Shown here: positions 22,901 to 37,900 of the stretch, in pieces | Layout of the letters: every line of letters starts with the position of its first letter | Position numbering within the stretch: position 1 is the stretch's first letter | Assembly: GCF_049243985.1 (NCBI RefSeq) | Contig: NC_135372.1 | Coordinates: 63,160,318 to 63,224,317 of the forward strand | From: Paroedura picta | Taxonomy: Eukaryota; Chordata; Lepidosauria; Squamata; Gekkonidae | DNA: 64,000 nucleotides | Direction: 5' to 3' | Notes under the pieces: model-generated | Told to the model about the DNA's origin: nothing | What the model saw: the letters and a program-made list of their open reading frames with translations, nothing else | The model's database searches: none | Translations under genes and position numbers: made by a program

Positions 22901-25900
22901 ATTTTAAGCACCACCATGCAAATAATACTGGTTTATGGAGCTATTCATAAGATTAAGCCCTATCATCTGAAAAGGTTGAACAGTTGAAGCCGTTTTGTAT
23001 TTAAAATTAGGGTGGGGTGGGGGGAAACCCTGTGCATACTTGATTTTGTGAATGCAGACTGGGATGAAGCAAGGTGCCTCTGCTCTACTGTTCTCCTGTT
23101 GCCGCTGCAGTATCTTGCACAGGGATTCCCCGTGGCACAGTTTTTCCTTTCACAGTCGGCAAACATCACCATCACCATCACTCCTTTCCCCGTTGTTATG
23201 TATCTCTGCCTGCATTTCCTTTTTAAAATGTAAAATTTCAAGGCATATAATACAGCACTTTTAAAAATCCAGCATTTTGCATATTTCCATAGCACAGTTC
23301 AGGAATAATGCGAACTGTTGCTTTGACCACTTGTGATTGTCTACCTATTATAGCACGACCCCTCCCTCTGCCCCAACCCCCATGAAGTTTGCTACATTTC
23401 AGAGCTGCAAAGGCGATTTTCCCCACACCTCTTTCTGAGTTAACAGGGAAACACACAAAAAAACTGTGATTTTTGAATTGAGTAACTTGAGTACTTGAGC
23501 AAAAACACAACATTAGAGATTTAAAAAAAAATTAAACATGGAATAGATAGGTGTGTGTGTTCTATTTCTTTTATTTATCTATTTGATTTGATGATTTCTA
23601 TACTTCCCTCCCAATAGCCCAGCTCAGAGTGGCTTACAACAATATATAATACACAAATTAAAAAACAATAACATCACTCAAATATGCAATATCTCCTCAG
23701 CCGGCTAATTTCCAGAGGCTTTCTAGTTTCATCCAAGCCAGACTACATTCTGGTGTCTTTTGATGGATGATGGTGGATGGTAAAACAGATGGCAGAATGA
23801 ATGGGTGGAATCCGCTAGATCAGGGGAAGTCAAACTACGGCCCTCCAGATGTCCATGGACTACAATTCCCATGAGCCCCTGCCAGCAAATGCTAGCAGGG
23901 GCTCATGGGAATTGTAGTCCATGGACATCTGGAGGGCCGCGGTTTGACTACCCCTGCGCTAGATGTTCCCATATCACTGGCCCCAATTGAAATCAAAGAC
24001 ATTTGGTTCTCATTCCATTTGAGAATCTTTCCTGTGCAACCTTCTGTCCCTCTTTATTCAGAGATCCATGTAATGTAACAAAGTGCAATTGTGTTATTTT
24101 GCATTACTTCAACAGCATGTTTAGAGAACCCCTCTATCCCCTTGAAGTGACCTGTGAAAATGAGAGAGATTTATAAGTTTTTTTTAAAAAACACCTAATG
24201 GCTAGGTAGAGGTAGCTGGTAGGAAGCATTCTTTTAAATTGAAACTGAATGAGAACAGCAGCATCAGGCATGGAAAAACTGTTTCAGGTAAAAAGAAATG
24301 CACACATTTATTTTACAGGAAAAATGTTTCTGGCATGAATGCAGGGCAGTGTTGTGGAAAAACCCCACATGCGTATGAATGGCTGAAACTGGAGGTGGCA
24401 GCTCGTGTGGAAGTGGCTTAAGTTGGTGAATTTGTATGTCCTGATATGAAAGCCAGTCGTTAATTTTAGTAAATGTGTTGCACACATTAAAAATAGCAAG
24501 CTGTTTGATATACCACGACAAGGTTTAAACACTCTACTCTGTCTTTTTAAGCTTATCCTGTTTGGTTTGAGTAATCAATTAGTGGTTTCCTTCAAAGAAG
24601 AGAACACTGTTGCATTCAAGCATCTGTTTCTGAAAAACTACTCTGGTGTTGATGAAGATGACTACGTTAGTAGCGTCTACACACAGCAAGAAGTTTATGA
24701 CAGCATCTTTTTTGCAATTAATCAGGTAGGTACGTGTCCATGGTTTCAAAACACAGACATTTTGACCCCTCTAATGAGACATTTGCAATCGTTATAGCTA
24801 AATCAAAAGACAAGTACCTTCCTGAGACATATCATAGTAATAAAGTGCCTTTTGAATTTGCATCCACTCTTATAATGTGACTGGCTGAATCTCTGAAGTC
24901 AAACATATTCTTTAAAAAGTTATAATTGCAAATTGCTTGTCAATAATTGGGAGAATGGAAGAATGTGTTTAGAAATGTTGCAGTTCATGCTTGAAAGTCC
25001 AGGAACAATCCTGCAACATTGCAGTCATCAAATAGCTGAAAGGCTTTAAATTACCAGAGCGTGGTCTGCATTATTTTTTGGTATTGTGCCTCCTCTTTTT
25101 GTGCTTCCATCTTATTTTTAATCAGTTGACCATCTCTAAATATTCAAGGGCTTCTGTTTTGGTTTGGTTAAATGATTTTCCGGCTGCTGTTTTGCTATGT
25201 AGATCCCAAGGAGTAGCTCATTTAGATAGACTGTGCCCTTGTGGATCTGATGCAATTGAAACATTGGTTTATATAATCTTTGCTTTTTCTTCGGAAACTT
25301 TGGGATTCAGCCAGTGTTAGATTCTGTAGTTGCTTTTTCCTTCTGGACGTTTTCCTCGCAGCTGATACTAGTTCTGGCATAACACTAGCTGTGGCAAAAT
25401 TTTTGTCTGCAGTGGCTTAAACACAAGGGTACAGTTTGAGGGCAGTATGAGTCTAGTTTATGTCATCCAAGACAGTTGTGGCATTGGATTATCTGAACAT
25501 ATAAATAAAACGGAAGGAGTTGGGACTCATCACCTACCAATCAGGTAGGTTGCCCTGGCTGTCCCATCTCTGATTGGCCAATGAACAGCCAGTCAGGAGA
25601 GGTGTCCTGCTCCTGGCTGTATCCCCCTCCAACTTCCATATAGAAGAAATGCTAGATCGGTGAGTGGGAGCTAGAGGGAGGGCAGAGGGCCTGGTACTGT
25701 GGGCCCTATGGGGGTGGGGAAGGAAGAAGGAGCTCCTACCAGCATTCTCCTGTGCCCCGAGTAGCCCCAGCCATAGCCTTGCCAGGCTTCAGTTGCACTG
25801 TGGGGATGAGGGGCAGGGCTGTCCAGGCTAGTGGCGGGAGGAGCAGAGTCCCTGTCAGCACTTCCCCCTGCCGCCCTGAAAAGACCCGCTGAAGCCTCTC

Positions 25901-28900
25901 CAGGCCTCAGCTGGTCTGTCCAGGGCGCAAGGTGAGGGGCATGCCAGCGCCCATTGTATTTTGAGATACAGGCTTTTTTGCTAGTTTGAAGTAAATAGCA
26001 TATTGTTGGAAAGAACAAGTGACTCTTCTTGGGAGTAATTCTGTCTAGGATTGTGCTTCCTAAGCAAATACGTTTAGGCAGAGAAGAGCCCTGACTAACT
26101 TTGACTACTTTTTAACTAAGGGCAGATTAAATAGTCCCCTTTTAAAACTAATAGAACTAGTTTGCAATTTATTATTTGTTTACATTTAGATGTATATTTA
26201 CGTGTTGTGATCTCTGGAGGGTGGTTATTGAGAAGAGTATCTCTTGCGCTTTGTATCCCATGTTTGCATGTGGCACATTGCTGATGAAAAGGCACTCTGC
26301 AAACTACCAGTGAGGAATTATAGCATCTCCCCCCTCCTTTCTGCTTATAACAGACAAAGCTAGTAAGGGCATTTATAGCATGTAATCCTTAATTTAATGT
26401 TTATAAACTTCCAACTTTAATTAATCTAAATGTTTATTTTTGTATTCTGATATTTATATATGTAATTGTATCTGTTATATATATCAGTGGTCCGCAAGCT
26501 TTCGCCTGCTGCGGACCGCCGCTCCGGAGTGGGGGGAGAGGGCGGCCCAGGGGCCCGCGGGTTGGGGACCACTGATATATATGATCTGCCCTGGGTCTGT
26601 TGAGAGAAGGCAAAATATAAGTTAAAATATAAATAAATGAGTGTTTCTATATTGAGAGGGGAATGACCATCTTTTAAGAAAAATTATGTTGTATTTTTCC
26701 AACTAGTACTGGCAACTGAAAAATATATCACTGGGTATTCTTGGTTATGAGCAAGATGAAGATGACCTATCAGGCCTGCAGATCTGTAAACAGCAATACA
26801 GGAAAGGCAAGATGCTTCCTTCGAGTGATACGATGAACATAGACAGTACTATTGAAACAGGTATAGTTTTTTTCGCAAATCCTAAGCACACTTTCAGAGG
26901 AGTACGCCCCCTTAGATAGACCTGAGCAGTAAAGCAGTTTACGATTGGTTTCATTATATAAGGAGGAGTCGTGTCCCATCATCTGAGCCCCCAGATCAGG
27001 GATAGTCGAACTGCGGCCCTTCAGATGTCCATGGACTACAATTCCCAGATCCTCTAATTAAAGTCTGATTGAGGAGTTGTAAAGTGCTCCAAACTTCATG
27101 TGATGTCAGGAGATTTTAATTTATATCATACTAATTAGAGCAGTTTGCAAGGGGCCTTTTCTTACAGTGTGACTTTATATTTGAGTTGCATTCCGGGGAG
27201 AAATGTGCATTCCTATGGTAAAGGGAAGCATCATTCCTTCTCAATCATAACATGGTCATTACTTAGCAGTCGAGTACAATCCTGGGGCTCCATTGGAAAG
27301 AGAGGCTGCGTATAAATGAAGTAAATACATATTGGCAAATCTTTTCCACAGGGCCTACTCCTGCCTGTTTGTAGACTCTCCCACATTTGGAAGAAGCAAG
27401 TCTTGAGCACTGTTGTCGCAAAGGAATCTAAAGGCATTACGCTAATATAATATGGGAATATTATAATATGTTTGAAAAGAGAATCGTAAAACTCTGGAGT
27501 TTTGAGACCAACTTCATGGAGGACGTTAAATGACTGTTCTCATCTTCCCTTGTGAGGGCCATGGAAATAAGTAGTTTAGATCTGAAAGAATTAGCAATAG
27601 CAATTTCACAGATTCAGGTGGCTTGCTTGTTTGTAGATTGCCTTTCCAATGTGTAACTTTTTGTTCTCCTTCATTGGGGGGGGAAGTCATTCAAACTGGT
27701 TAAGTCATGCCTCCTCTTGCTCCAGGCAGGGCTATGCAAATTTGTGTAGACTGTATTGTCTACACAAGGCTTGACTAACCAGTTCCCAGTAGCCTTTGTG
27801 CTCCAGTAAGATACTTGTGCCTAGCTCCAAATTCTTGGAGACTTTTACTTTCTTGGTATGGAAGACGGAAAAGCCTTGAAGAAAGGCCCCACCAACAACC
27901 TTAAAAAAGAAAAGAAAGGCTAGCCTCTCCCACCTGAAGCTCCAGGCATCAATGGAGACTGGCCAATGGCAAATTCACCTACAGTGGCACAAGGTTCTCT
28001 CAGTGCTGAAAGACCTGAAACTTGGGGTCATTCTACAGCTCAGTCGCCTTCTGCACAGGAACAGCCAAGCAGAGATCTACAGGTCCAAGGCTAAATCCCT
28101 TGTCTTGGAGTCTCTTACCTTATTGCTACAGAAAGGCTTTGAGGAAAGGCCCCATTGCCAGTCTTAGAAAGAACTGGGAAACAGGCCTCTTCCAGCTGAG
28201 GCTTCAGGCATTGGAGACTGGCCAATGACAGATACATCTGCAGTGGCATGGGATGCTGACAGTGCTGACAGACCCAAGACTCTGAGTCATTCTGCAGCTG
28301 GCCCCCGACTGTGTTGGAAAATCCTGGCAGAGCTCTACTGGGTCCAAACCACTATGATGCAGTGGGTGGCCCACCCCATAGACTCAATTGTTTCTGGGCC
28401 TACAGGGAGTGAGAGGACCCTGACATAATAGTATCAAAAGGTGGTGTGCAGAGAGAAGTAGTAAGGCACACCTAGGAGTTTAGATGTGTACAGTCAACAT
28501 CTACATTGGGAAACAAATCCTGGCAGTTGTCTTGTAGCATAATCCTATGATTGTTTACTCAGAAGCAAGTCACACTGAGGCTGATGGGGTTTACTGCTCC
28601 AGCCTTAGGATCACAGCCCTATGTTCTGTCTGCCCCACTGGTATAATTAAGAAAAAAAAACCTTTTGTCTCCTCTGTCTCAGAATGCATCCTCCTAGAGC
28701 CACAAGTACTGGCTGCTAAGGAAATGAGTGATTTGAAGAATTCATCATTTTTCAGCCTTGAATTTTACAGGTAAAAAATGAGTTTTGGAGACAGGTTTTC
28801 TTTCATTTTTTTAAAAAGGGCTGTATCACAATGATCTTTCTCTTTCAAATCATTCAGGCTTATAGAAGTTGAACTTTCTTTTAAACTAAAAGGTATTGAT

Positions 28901-31900
28901 CTACAAAGCATTCATGTCCGTGAACTTCCTGATTGCTATGAATTTCAGAATACAGTAAGTATTCTTTTAAAAAATCTGAACATGGAAAATGTTACATTTT
29001 CATTAAGTAAGTAGTTTTTCTTGTTCTGCTGTCATATATCCAGCAGTTAGTAAGGAAAGATATGCTTAGAAAAGGGAGCAAATCTCCAGTCCAGTTCTTT
29101 GGCTCACAACAAAAAATCCGATGTCTTCATATTTATGATTATAATAACCATATCTTTTTCTTTTACAAAGAGTTTGCTTGTAACTGGATATAACTAAAAT
29201 AAAAGGTTGGAGTTGACCTTAAGCTATTTGCTAAATAAGATGTTGTGCCTTAGATCCCAGGCTGCTGTTCTATTTGCATGGGAGTAGGGTTGGGAAATTC
29301 CTGGAGATACTGGGGGGAGAGGGGCTGAGAGAGGTTGAGGGGGGAAGTTGCCTCTTTCTAGTAGAGTAGGGCTGTTTGTGCTACTTACAATCCAAACCCA
29401 GGTAGATAAATTTCTGCACTGTCTCTTTTTATAGCAAGTACAAGGTCTTGTGTTCTCTAATGGTGGTTGGCTTGGGATATATTTTGGCTACTGGAGACTG
29501 TTAGGAAGGTAAAAATGCCTGCACTTTTGTTTTATTTCTCCTTTGATATGACTGCTTTCCGTTAATAGTCTATAGTTGTAGAGATAAAATTGAACAGTTC
29601 AGAGGCTTGTTTGCCACTTCCTTTGGCCAAAGTTGTTTCAGCATAATATACCCCTTCACTCAAATGGCTTTAAAAACTATATACTTAAGTTGCTTTCACA
29701 TGAGAATAAGTGTGCAACTCTTGTTGCCAGTTCACATGCATCCTGCAGCCTTCCCTTTATAACACTGCATGAAAAAGGGCTAAAACCTGCATTTTTTAAA
29801 GTTAAAGCTCGGAACTACTAGTAAGTTGTTGTAGTAGATTATCATGACACTAACACTATACTAATCTAGCACTCCCCGGTTTTAAAAGAAGTCTGAAAAT
29901 GTAATGGACTGATGTTAGCAGTTAGTTTGACTGCAGTCTTTCAAAAAAGACCAAGTTTGGGAAAGTGTGCTGCATGGGAGGGGGGGGGCACACACAGAAG
30001 TAGAAGATAACATTGTATGCCCCCTAAAGTAGCACTTCTGCAAGGAAGTCATGGCAGAGCAAAGCATCCATGTGGAAGCAGTCTTATTTGTGCATTTTTA
30101 GAAGCTTGTAAGCATCTCTTTTTATTCACAAGGTATTTTTCCAATGTGTAAAAGATTAGTTTGTGATGTCAAGTTTTCAGATGTCTTATTTTATCAAGCA
30201 AACGAGTTTAAAAAATGCTACATTCATATTAACAGATCACTTTTAACAATAGAGCCCACAGTGGTAAGATGAAAATATTTTTTGATACTGATGCTGATAT
30301 TGAGGAATGCAGAGACTTGAACATATCTGGCTCTAGTAAGTATTATGTTAAAACTAACCTGTACATGTGTACACTTGAATTCTTGCTTATGCAGTTATAG
30401 CCACAAATTGTAAGACTGCACTAGAACAGCAACTACATGTGCAATATTCTATGAGTCTTACACCACAGGCCATAGTGAGATTTCAGAGATGTTGTCATAA
30501 TTTTTCTGAGAGTGAAATGAGCCATTTCATTCCCAACTCAGACAACAAACTATTAATGTGTACTATTATAAAGAATTGCAGTTGACTATACTTTGCGTCT
30601 TGCAGTTGTTTTATAATCGCATCATAATCTGGTTGCAAATTTGGGAGGTGTTAGAAGACAGTTCATCTGTGCTTGGGTTGCTGCACATAAGTGATAGACA
30701 TGTTCTGTCTAGTAAGACAGAAGATAGCTTGAACAGCAGCATTTTCAAAACTAGTTCTAGTTCCTTGTGGATTGTTGCTTATGTTCTCCTGTTAGCACTC
30801 TTTGTGCTTGGTATCCAGCTGGCTCCAGTCTGAGAACTACCTTTGACAGGGGTGGTGTGTATATAAGCTTTCTTTCTAGTTTACACTTTCGGTCTTTGGT
30901 CCTTTGTTGGCTCTTTGGCGTTTGTTCTAACGCTTTGAAGAGCAAGCGGTGATTTTAAAACTTGCTTGCAATCTATCTAAGAGTGGAAAGAGATTAACTC
31001 AAGATTGTATTTTCTATTACAGTTCAGAAAAACACACAATATACCTTGGTTTTTGATGGGTTTGTCATTGTGAGCTGCTTTGCTTCTCTTATTCTCTGCA
31101 CACGATCCATTGTTCTCGCTCTGAAACTGCAAAAAGTAAGTAATGTCGGTATTCTGATGGCTGATTTTTACTTTCCCCCAAACAAATAAATATAGACCTT
31201 GTGTTTTGGTCATGGGAACAAAGTAATTTGAATAGCAGCTACATGACTAACAAATTTAGAGGAAGAGTGCTTGCACTCGAAAGCTCACGCCTTGAATAAA
31301 TCTCTGTTGGTCTTAAAGGTGCCACTGGACTCTGGTTTTGTTTTATAGTGCTGCTTCAGACCAACACGGCTACCCACTTGAATCTAAATTTAGCGCTGTC
31401 TCTGAAGACTATGTATTTTAGTCTTAACTGCTTTCTTTTAATGAAAATATCTCAGCAGTTGACCTGGTTCGGAAGAGGTCATAGTGATCAGCCAGGCTAG
31501 TTGCCTCTGTTTTTGTGCCAGTTTCACTGTTGATAAGTATCAGTTGGATTTAGTATAGAAGGGTACAATAAAATTGAGCTTCCACCCTCATACGAATGCC
31601 GGGGTGCTAAAAAAAAGTGAGTATTGCCTTCTTAAGACATCTCTTAGCTTCCCAACTCTGCCCCCCCCCTCTTTCCTAAAGGGACACCTTCACTCCTTAT
31701 GAACATATCTCAGTATTTATTAAGTTTTATATAGTGTTATGTTTTTACCAGCTTGGATTTGTTTCCTTTAGATCTATTGCTCTGGCAGAATGAGCTGTTC
31801 TGCAGAACTTCTCCTTTTCTTAATGCCAGGAAGGATCATGTGAAGGGCCCTAGATCATAGGAGAGCAAGTCATGGGGCTACTTGTATAGGAGGGATGTGG

Positions 31901-34900
31901 CAATGGAAGAAATTGCATCATAGGGGCCAAAATATTTGAGAAGAAGTTGTTGGTTGTGTGTAATATAAAACGTGGGTGTATAGGTGCAAATCACCTGCAT
32001 AATCTAAAAAGCTCTTTGTTACAGTCCTATGATATTTAAGTGGATAGTAGATTCAGATGGGTATCTGAAGTAAGGTGCATGCACATGTAAGCTCATACCT
32101 TGAATAAAACTTTGTAGGCCTTAAAGGTGCTGCTGGACCCAAACTGTGTTCTAAGTAGATAGAACTTTCTCTTGCCATAACATGCTGTGGCCAAGCTCCT
32201 CCACAACCTTTCTGCGCTCATTTATTTGTTGAGTTTATTTTTCCTGACCTTTCTTCAAAGAGCTCAGGTACACGGTGGTCTCCCCTCTTGATTCTACCTT
32301 TGTAGCAGCCACCTTTCAGGGTAGGCTAGGTGGAGAGAGTGTGACTGGGCGGAGGTCACTCAGTGATTTTCACAGCAAGTGGAGATTTAATGCTGGGCCC
32401 ACTTTTGTGCATTAAGGCCACCTAGTGGGACTGCAAAATGGAGCTCTTCCTCCAGGTTTTTGGTTGAGGCCAGGGCATAGAAGACCTGGCCCCTCTCAGA
32501 AGATCAGGCTTCCCCTGAGACACTGTGTCAGAAGGTCTGTTGAGCCAGGGAGGGGGGAGAGGGAGTTTGTCGCAGCCATGGGGTGGTTTTAATTGGGGTT
32601 TTAATGACTGTAACTGAGGTTTTAATTATTGTTTTAGGCAGTTTTAGTGTGGGGAGATGCTTGTAAACTGCCACAAGCCACTTGGGAGTGGGAATATAGA
32701 AATAAATAAATAAAATGTAAAGTGGACTAGTATGGGACCGGACTACTATAGGACTATGTGCCTTCCTGCTTCAAAACAGCAGAAACTTCCAACCTACTTT
32801 AAATTTTTTTTAAACAATTTAAACAGAGATTTGTGAACTTCTTCCTGGAGAAATACAAACGGCACGTGTGCAGTGCAGATCGCCTGGAATTTATAAATGG
32901 GTGGTATGTCCTGGTGATTATCAGTGACATGATGACTATAATTGGCTCTATAATGAAAATGGAAATAAAAGCCAAGGTAAGAAATAGGGCAGTCTTTGTG
33001 TTCTGCAATGGTGGCTCTGGGAATTCCAAGTTCTCATTGATCTGCTTATGACCTGAACAAAAAATCAATTTCACAAATCTGTTTTGTTGACTTAATATTC
33101 TTTCAGAACCTTGCAAGTTATGATGTTTGCAGCATTTTGCTTGGTACATCCACTTTATTCGTTTGGGTTGGAGTCATTCGATACTTGGGCTACTTCCAGA
33201 CTTACAATGTAAGTCCTAGAATCAAATGTTGCTTAAAACATTACTTTTTTGCTTGTGTGTGAATCTGAAGATTTCATTATCCCTCCTTTTTATATAGGTA
33301 CTCATTTTAACCATGCAAGCCTCATTACCCAAAGTTCTAAGATTCTGTTGTTGTGCTGGGATGATATACCTTGGCTATACTTTCTGTGGTTGGATTGTTC
33401 TAGGACCATATCATGAAAAGGTACAAAGGGTGTTGCTTGTTTTAACCCAGATTTTGCTGCAGTATTTTAATAGCAATTTGGGTGGTGGTGGTGGTGGGGA
33501 TAGCATTGCTAGCTATTACATGGATGACGTTTTCACACTTTGCACTCAAAATATCGACTTTTATATATATGCTTGATGATATGTACAATCTGATTCAAAT
33601 GTGTGCTTACAGAAAACAGTTTGATGCTTACTTTTGATAAGCAAACATCCTACAGGAGAAACAAGATGAAGGAGGGTTGGTTTTTATAACCCATGTTTCA
33701 CTACCCAAAGGAGTCTCAAAGCAGTTTACAATTGCCTTCCATTCCTCTCCCTAAGACAGACACCCTGTGAGGCAGGTAGGGCTGAGAGAGCTCTGACAGG
33801 ACTGCTCAGTGAGAACAGCTCTAACAGGATAGTGACTAGCTCAAGGTCCCTCAGCTGGCTGCTTGCGGAGGAGATGGGGAATCAACTCCAGCTTGCCAGA
33901 TTAGGCCACTCTTAACCTCTGTGCCAAGCTGACAAAAATTCTTTGGTAAATATGGTAAATCCTTGAGGATCAGTGAATAGAATACAGTATCTGGGACTGC
34001 AGCAGGTATCCTGGTTTTTCACAAGAGGGCAGTATTGTATCATAGAAGCGTGACCTTGTCCTTGAAATGTTTAGTGCCTTACCTTGATAGCCCACTTTCA
34101 GTTTTAATAGAACCTGTGAATTCTCAGTTTCTTTTCTAAATGCCTCCAAATTGCAGTCGATATTAGACCTTTCTGAACTTTCTTCATGTGACATTGAATG
34201 CATGTCCTGGGTGCATGTCCTGGGCATAATGATCTATCTCTGCAGGTACAGGAAAATGGCATGAAACTAAGTTGGAATCTAGTAAGTTAGGCTTGTGTAA
34301 TGCAACATCTATGTCTCTGTTGCTTTGATACTTGCGGCCCCTTCAGTGTTGTGGGAAGCTTTTCCTGGGTTCCCCTGGATTTTGGTTCCAATGTAGCTTT
34401 TGGACAGAGCCAGTGTGTAGGCAGAGCCAGCCCTTGGCATCTAGAACATCTGTGAAGGTCTTCTCTTCCTGACAGCACTTGCCATTCCTCAAACTGGTTG
34501 CTCTATTCCCAAACCTATAAAGTGAAATAGCATAAATAAGGCAGACCAGAATCATCGCCTGGTGAAAACTCGGACACTGTGGCATTGTTGGTGTCACATA
34601 AAATGTACTTCTGAGTAGCTTCCTGGGTGTCTGGTGTGGTAAACAGCTGTCTCTGACTGATGTATTCTTGAAAAAGAGTAATATACTATGTTCTTAAAGC
34701 TCTAGTACAGTGGCACTTGACTTTGTTGTGCTTATGACTACATTGTGCATATTTGGAACTTAGAGAGAGGGTAGTGAGTACTGCGCAAAGCTACTGTCAT
34801 GATGGGTGGGATCCAATCACAAGATGGGGAGGTACTACATGATATTGGGAGATGCAAGCATCTTCCTCTGACGAGGAAGCTATTTCCAAGTGAGGATGCC

Positions 34901-37900
34901 CTGCAGACCAAAAGCTAATGTATCTTGAAGCCTCTCCTCCAGTGTGGTGGGAAAAAGGCAAAGGTGGCTTTTTGGAAGAAGAAAGTGGGCACCAGGAAGT
35001 GCCACAGTGGGCACCGTAGAGGCTAGAGCCACGCTGGGGATTACTGCTCTGGTATTTCTGAAAACTGTGTGAAGTCAGCAAGAAGCATATCTGTATTTAA
35101 ACTGTGTCATGAAGCTGGCAGATTGGCCTTCTTGCTGTGGTTTCATCTCTGTGGAACTGCTACCTTCTGGGGTGTGTTCTCTGAAGGTTTTTTCTCATCC
35201 TAGGTAAAGTTTAATTTATGTTAATATTTATCTTTGATAGTGGATTAGGTGGTTCTGTACGTCATAGTAGACTTTAAAGGTAAATGTATCCCCTGTGCAA
35301 GCACCGGGTCATGTCTGACCCTTGGGGTGACGCCCTCTAGCGTTTTCATAGCAGTCTCAGTACGGGGTGGTTTGCCAGTGCCTTCCCCAGTCATTACCGT
35401 TTACCCCCCAGCAAGCAAGCCTGGTACTCATTTTACTGACCTTGGAAGGATGGAAGGCTGAGTCAACCTTGAGCCGGCTGCTGGGATTGAACTCCCATCC
35501 TCATGGGCAGAGCTTTCAGACTGCATGTCTGCTGCCTTCCCACTCTGCACCACAAGAGGCTCCATAGTAGACTTTAGACATGAGCAAAAAAAAAAATTGG
35601 TGGAAAATGATCTGACTGAATCCAATATGTACAGATACCCCTTCATCTTTTTGGATTCAGCGAAATCCAAATCCAAAAGTTTTGGGGGCTACAACTGATT
35701 GGTATGCTGGCTGCTTCCTTTTAACTGTGGCCAGCGAGTTAATCACCTGTTGTTGACAGGCGCCCTGCTCACTCTAGTTAAATGCCTTCCAGCTTGGTAT
35801 AATATTTAAGAGCATGTCTTCTAATTCGATGAGCTGTGTTTGATTTCCCACTCCTCCACATGCAGCCAGCTGGGTGACCTTGGGCTTGCCACAGCACTGA
35901 GAAAGCTGTTCTGACTGAGGAGTAATACCAGGGCTCTCTCAGGCTCACTCACCTCAGAGGGTGTCTCTGGTGGGGAAAAAGCAGCATCTAAGAACCAACT
36001 GTTCTTCTCCTGCCCAGTTGGGAAGACATTTAAATGGAGTGGGCGGGGCACCTGTCAGCAACAGTCAATAGGCAACCCCCCCCCCCAGCCTTCTCAGGCA
36101 CTGCCTAAGAAAGTGAGGGGGGAGGGATGCATTCAGGCAGCTGAATGCAGGGAATGGGTGGTTTGGCTCCGATGAGCTGAAAAAGTACCCAGATCAGCAT
36201 TCATTTGAGTACTTTTCAGCTTATCCCAGCCAAACTGTCAATGTCTAGTAGACTTACTGATTGTTGAATTTTAATGCATTGCTTAAACCCATCTGAAATG
36301 CTTTAGAAATACAAATATTTAATTTCATTACTCTTTACAGTGTCAAGCTATCTATTTGTTCTCATTCTCTTCTAGTTTGAAGATCTGAACACAGTAGCAG
36401 AATGTCTGTTTTCTTTGGTCAATGGCGATGACATGTTTGCTACATTTGCTCAAATTCAGCAGAAGAGTACTTTGGTTTGGCTGTTCAGTCGGCTATACCT
36501 GTATTCCTTCATTAGCCTCTTCATTTATATGATCCTTAGTCTTTTTATAGCGCTTATTACAGATTCCTATGACACCATAAAGGTAAACTGCTGCTTGTAT
36601 TTTTCTCATTTGTCGTTAAGCATTCTTGTTGGGCTGCAACATTTGACAAAACAGATCCTGAATTAAAGTCCCATTATATGAATGCTTAAGAGTTTTCTTG
36701 TAAAGCAATTTTCTATCCCTAACCTGGGTATAAGCTGCATGGAACTTTTATTCCAATCCCAGATGGATTAAATCCCTCCATTAAATCCTGATTTCCATTT
36801 TGATTTTGGTCGATGGAAATTTTCCATCTGCAACCTTCATGCCTTGACCCGCATTGACCCTACCTTTTGACCGGAGTATCAGGGAGCACTTATTTTTCGG
36901 GATATCCAACTAAAGCGCTCCCAATATATTAAAGATACACACAAAAATATATACATATCAAATTTAGAATTGTTATAATTATAATTAAAAGGCTAGATTA
37001 AAAAGCAACATCTAAATCTTAACAAAATTATCATTCTCATCTAGATCTTAATAATAGCTAACATTTAACAAAAATTTGCAATTCTATACTAGAAGCCCAT
37101 TCTGTAAAGCAGTAGTCCGCACCCTTTCTAAGGTTGCGGACCGGTGGGGGGGAGGGCGATCCGGCGGCCGTGCATGTCACACATGTGTGGCAGGTCCGTG
37201 CATGCGCGTTTGCACCATGTGCAGCCACAAACGCACATGAGTGGCAATTTTGCGCATGCGCAGCGGGTTCGTGCATGCACATTTGTGCCATGTGCGGCCG
37301 CAAATGCGCATGCACGGGCCTGCTGCACTGCTTCCCTCTCCCCCCCTCCCACAAAAAGAAGCTTGCCAGGCCGCAAGCTAATCGGCCGCTTTGGTGGCTG
37401 CTTTGCTTGCAGCCTGGGAAGTTCCTCACTGTGGGGGGGCCGGGGAGAGGGAGCCACGGCCCGGTGGTTGGGGACCACTGCTGTAAAGAAAAAGGTAGGA
37501 AAAGTGTGAATAGTATTAAATGGACAGTAACTCTCAGGTCAGGTAACATAACTCCTTACACTGTTTCCCCCCCTCCTTTTGTACCACCACACCTCTATCA
37601 GAAATACCAGCAGAGTGGCTTCCCAGTGACAGATCTTCATGAATTTCTAAAAGAATGTGGCAATGAAGAATACAGCAAAGAACCGCAGACATCTATGAGT
37701 CTTTGTTGCTGTAGAAGGTCAGCATGCTGTCTTACTAGTTCCATCAGCTCTTGTCATTCTCCTAAATGCTGTTGAAGATAGCGCTGTTATCTGCGTGTGT
37801 CTGATCTGTGATGAGCAGCAGCACCAGAAATTTAGCTGTGGAGTTTCCAAATAACAAGTATGGTTTTGAAGCTTGTTTGTTGCTATTATGCTTTGCTTTA

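Noticed and set aside
37719-37775. Read-through end of MCOLN2 exon 13
   Set aside because: The tail [10 protein letters not shown] has no match to mucolipins, and a matching terminal exon exists at 39359.
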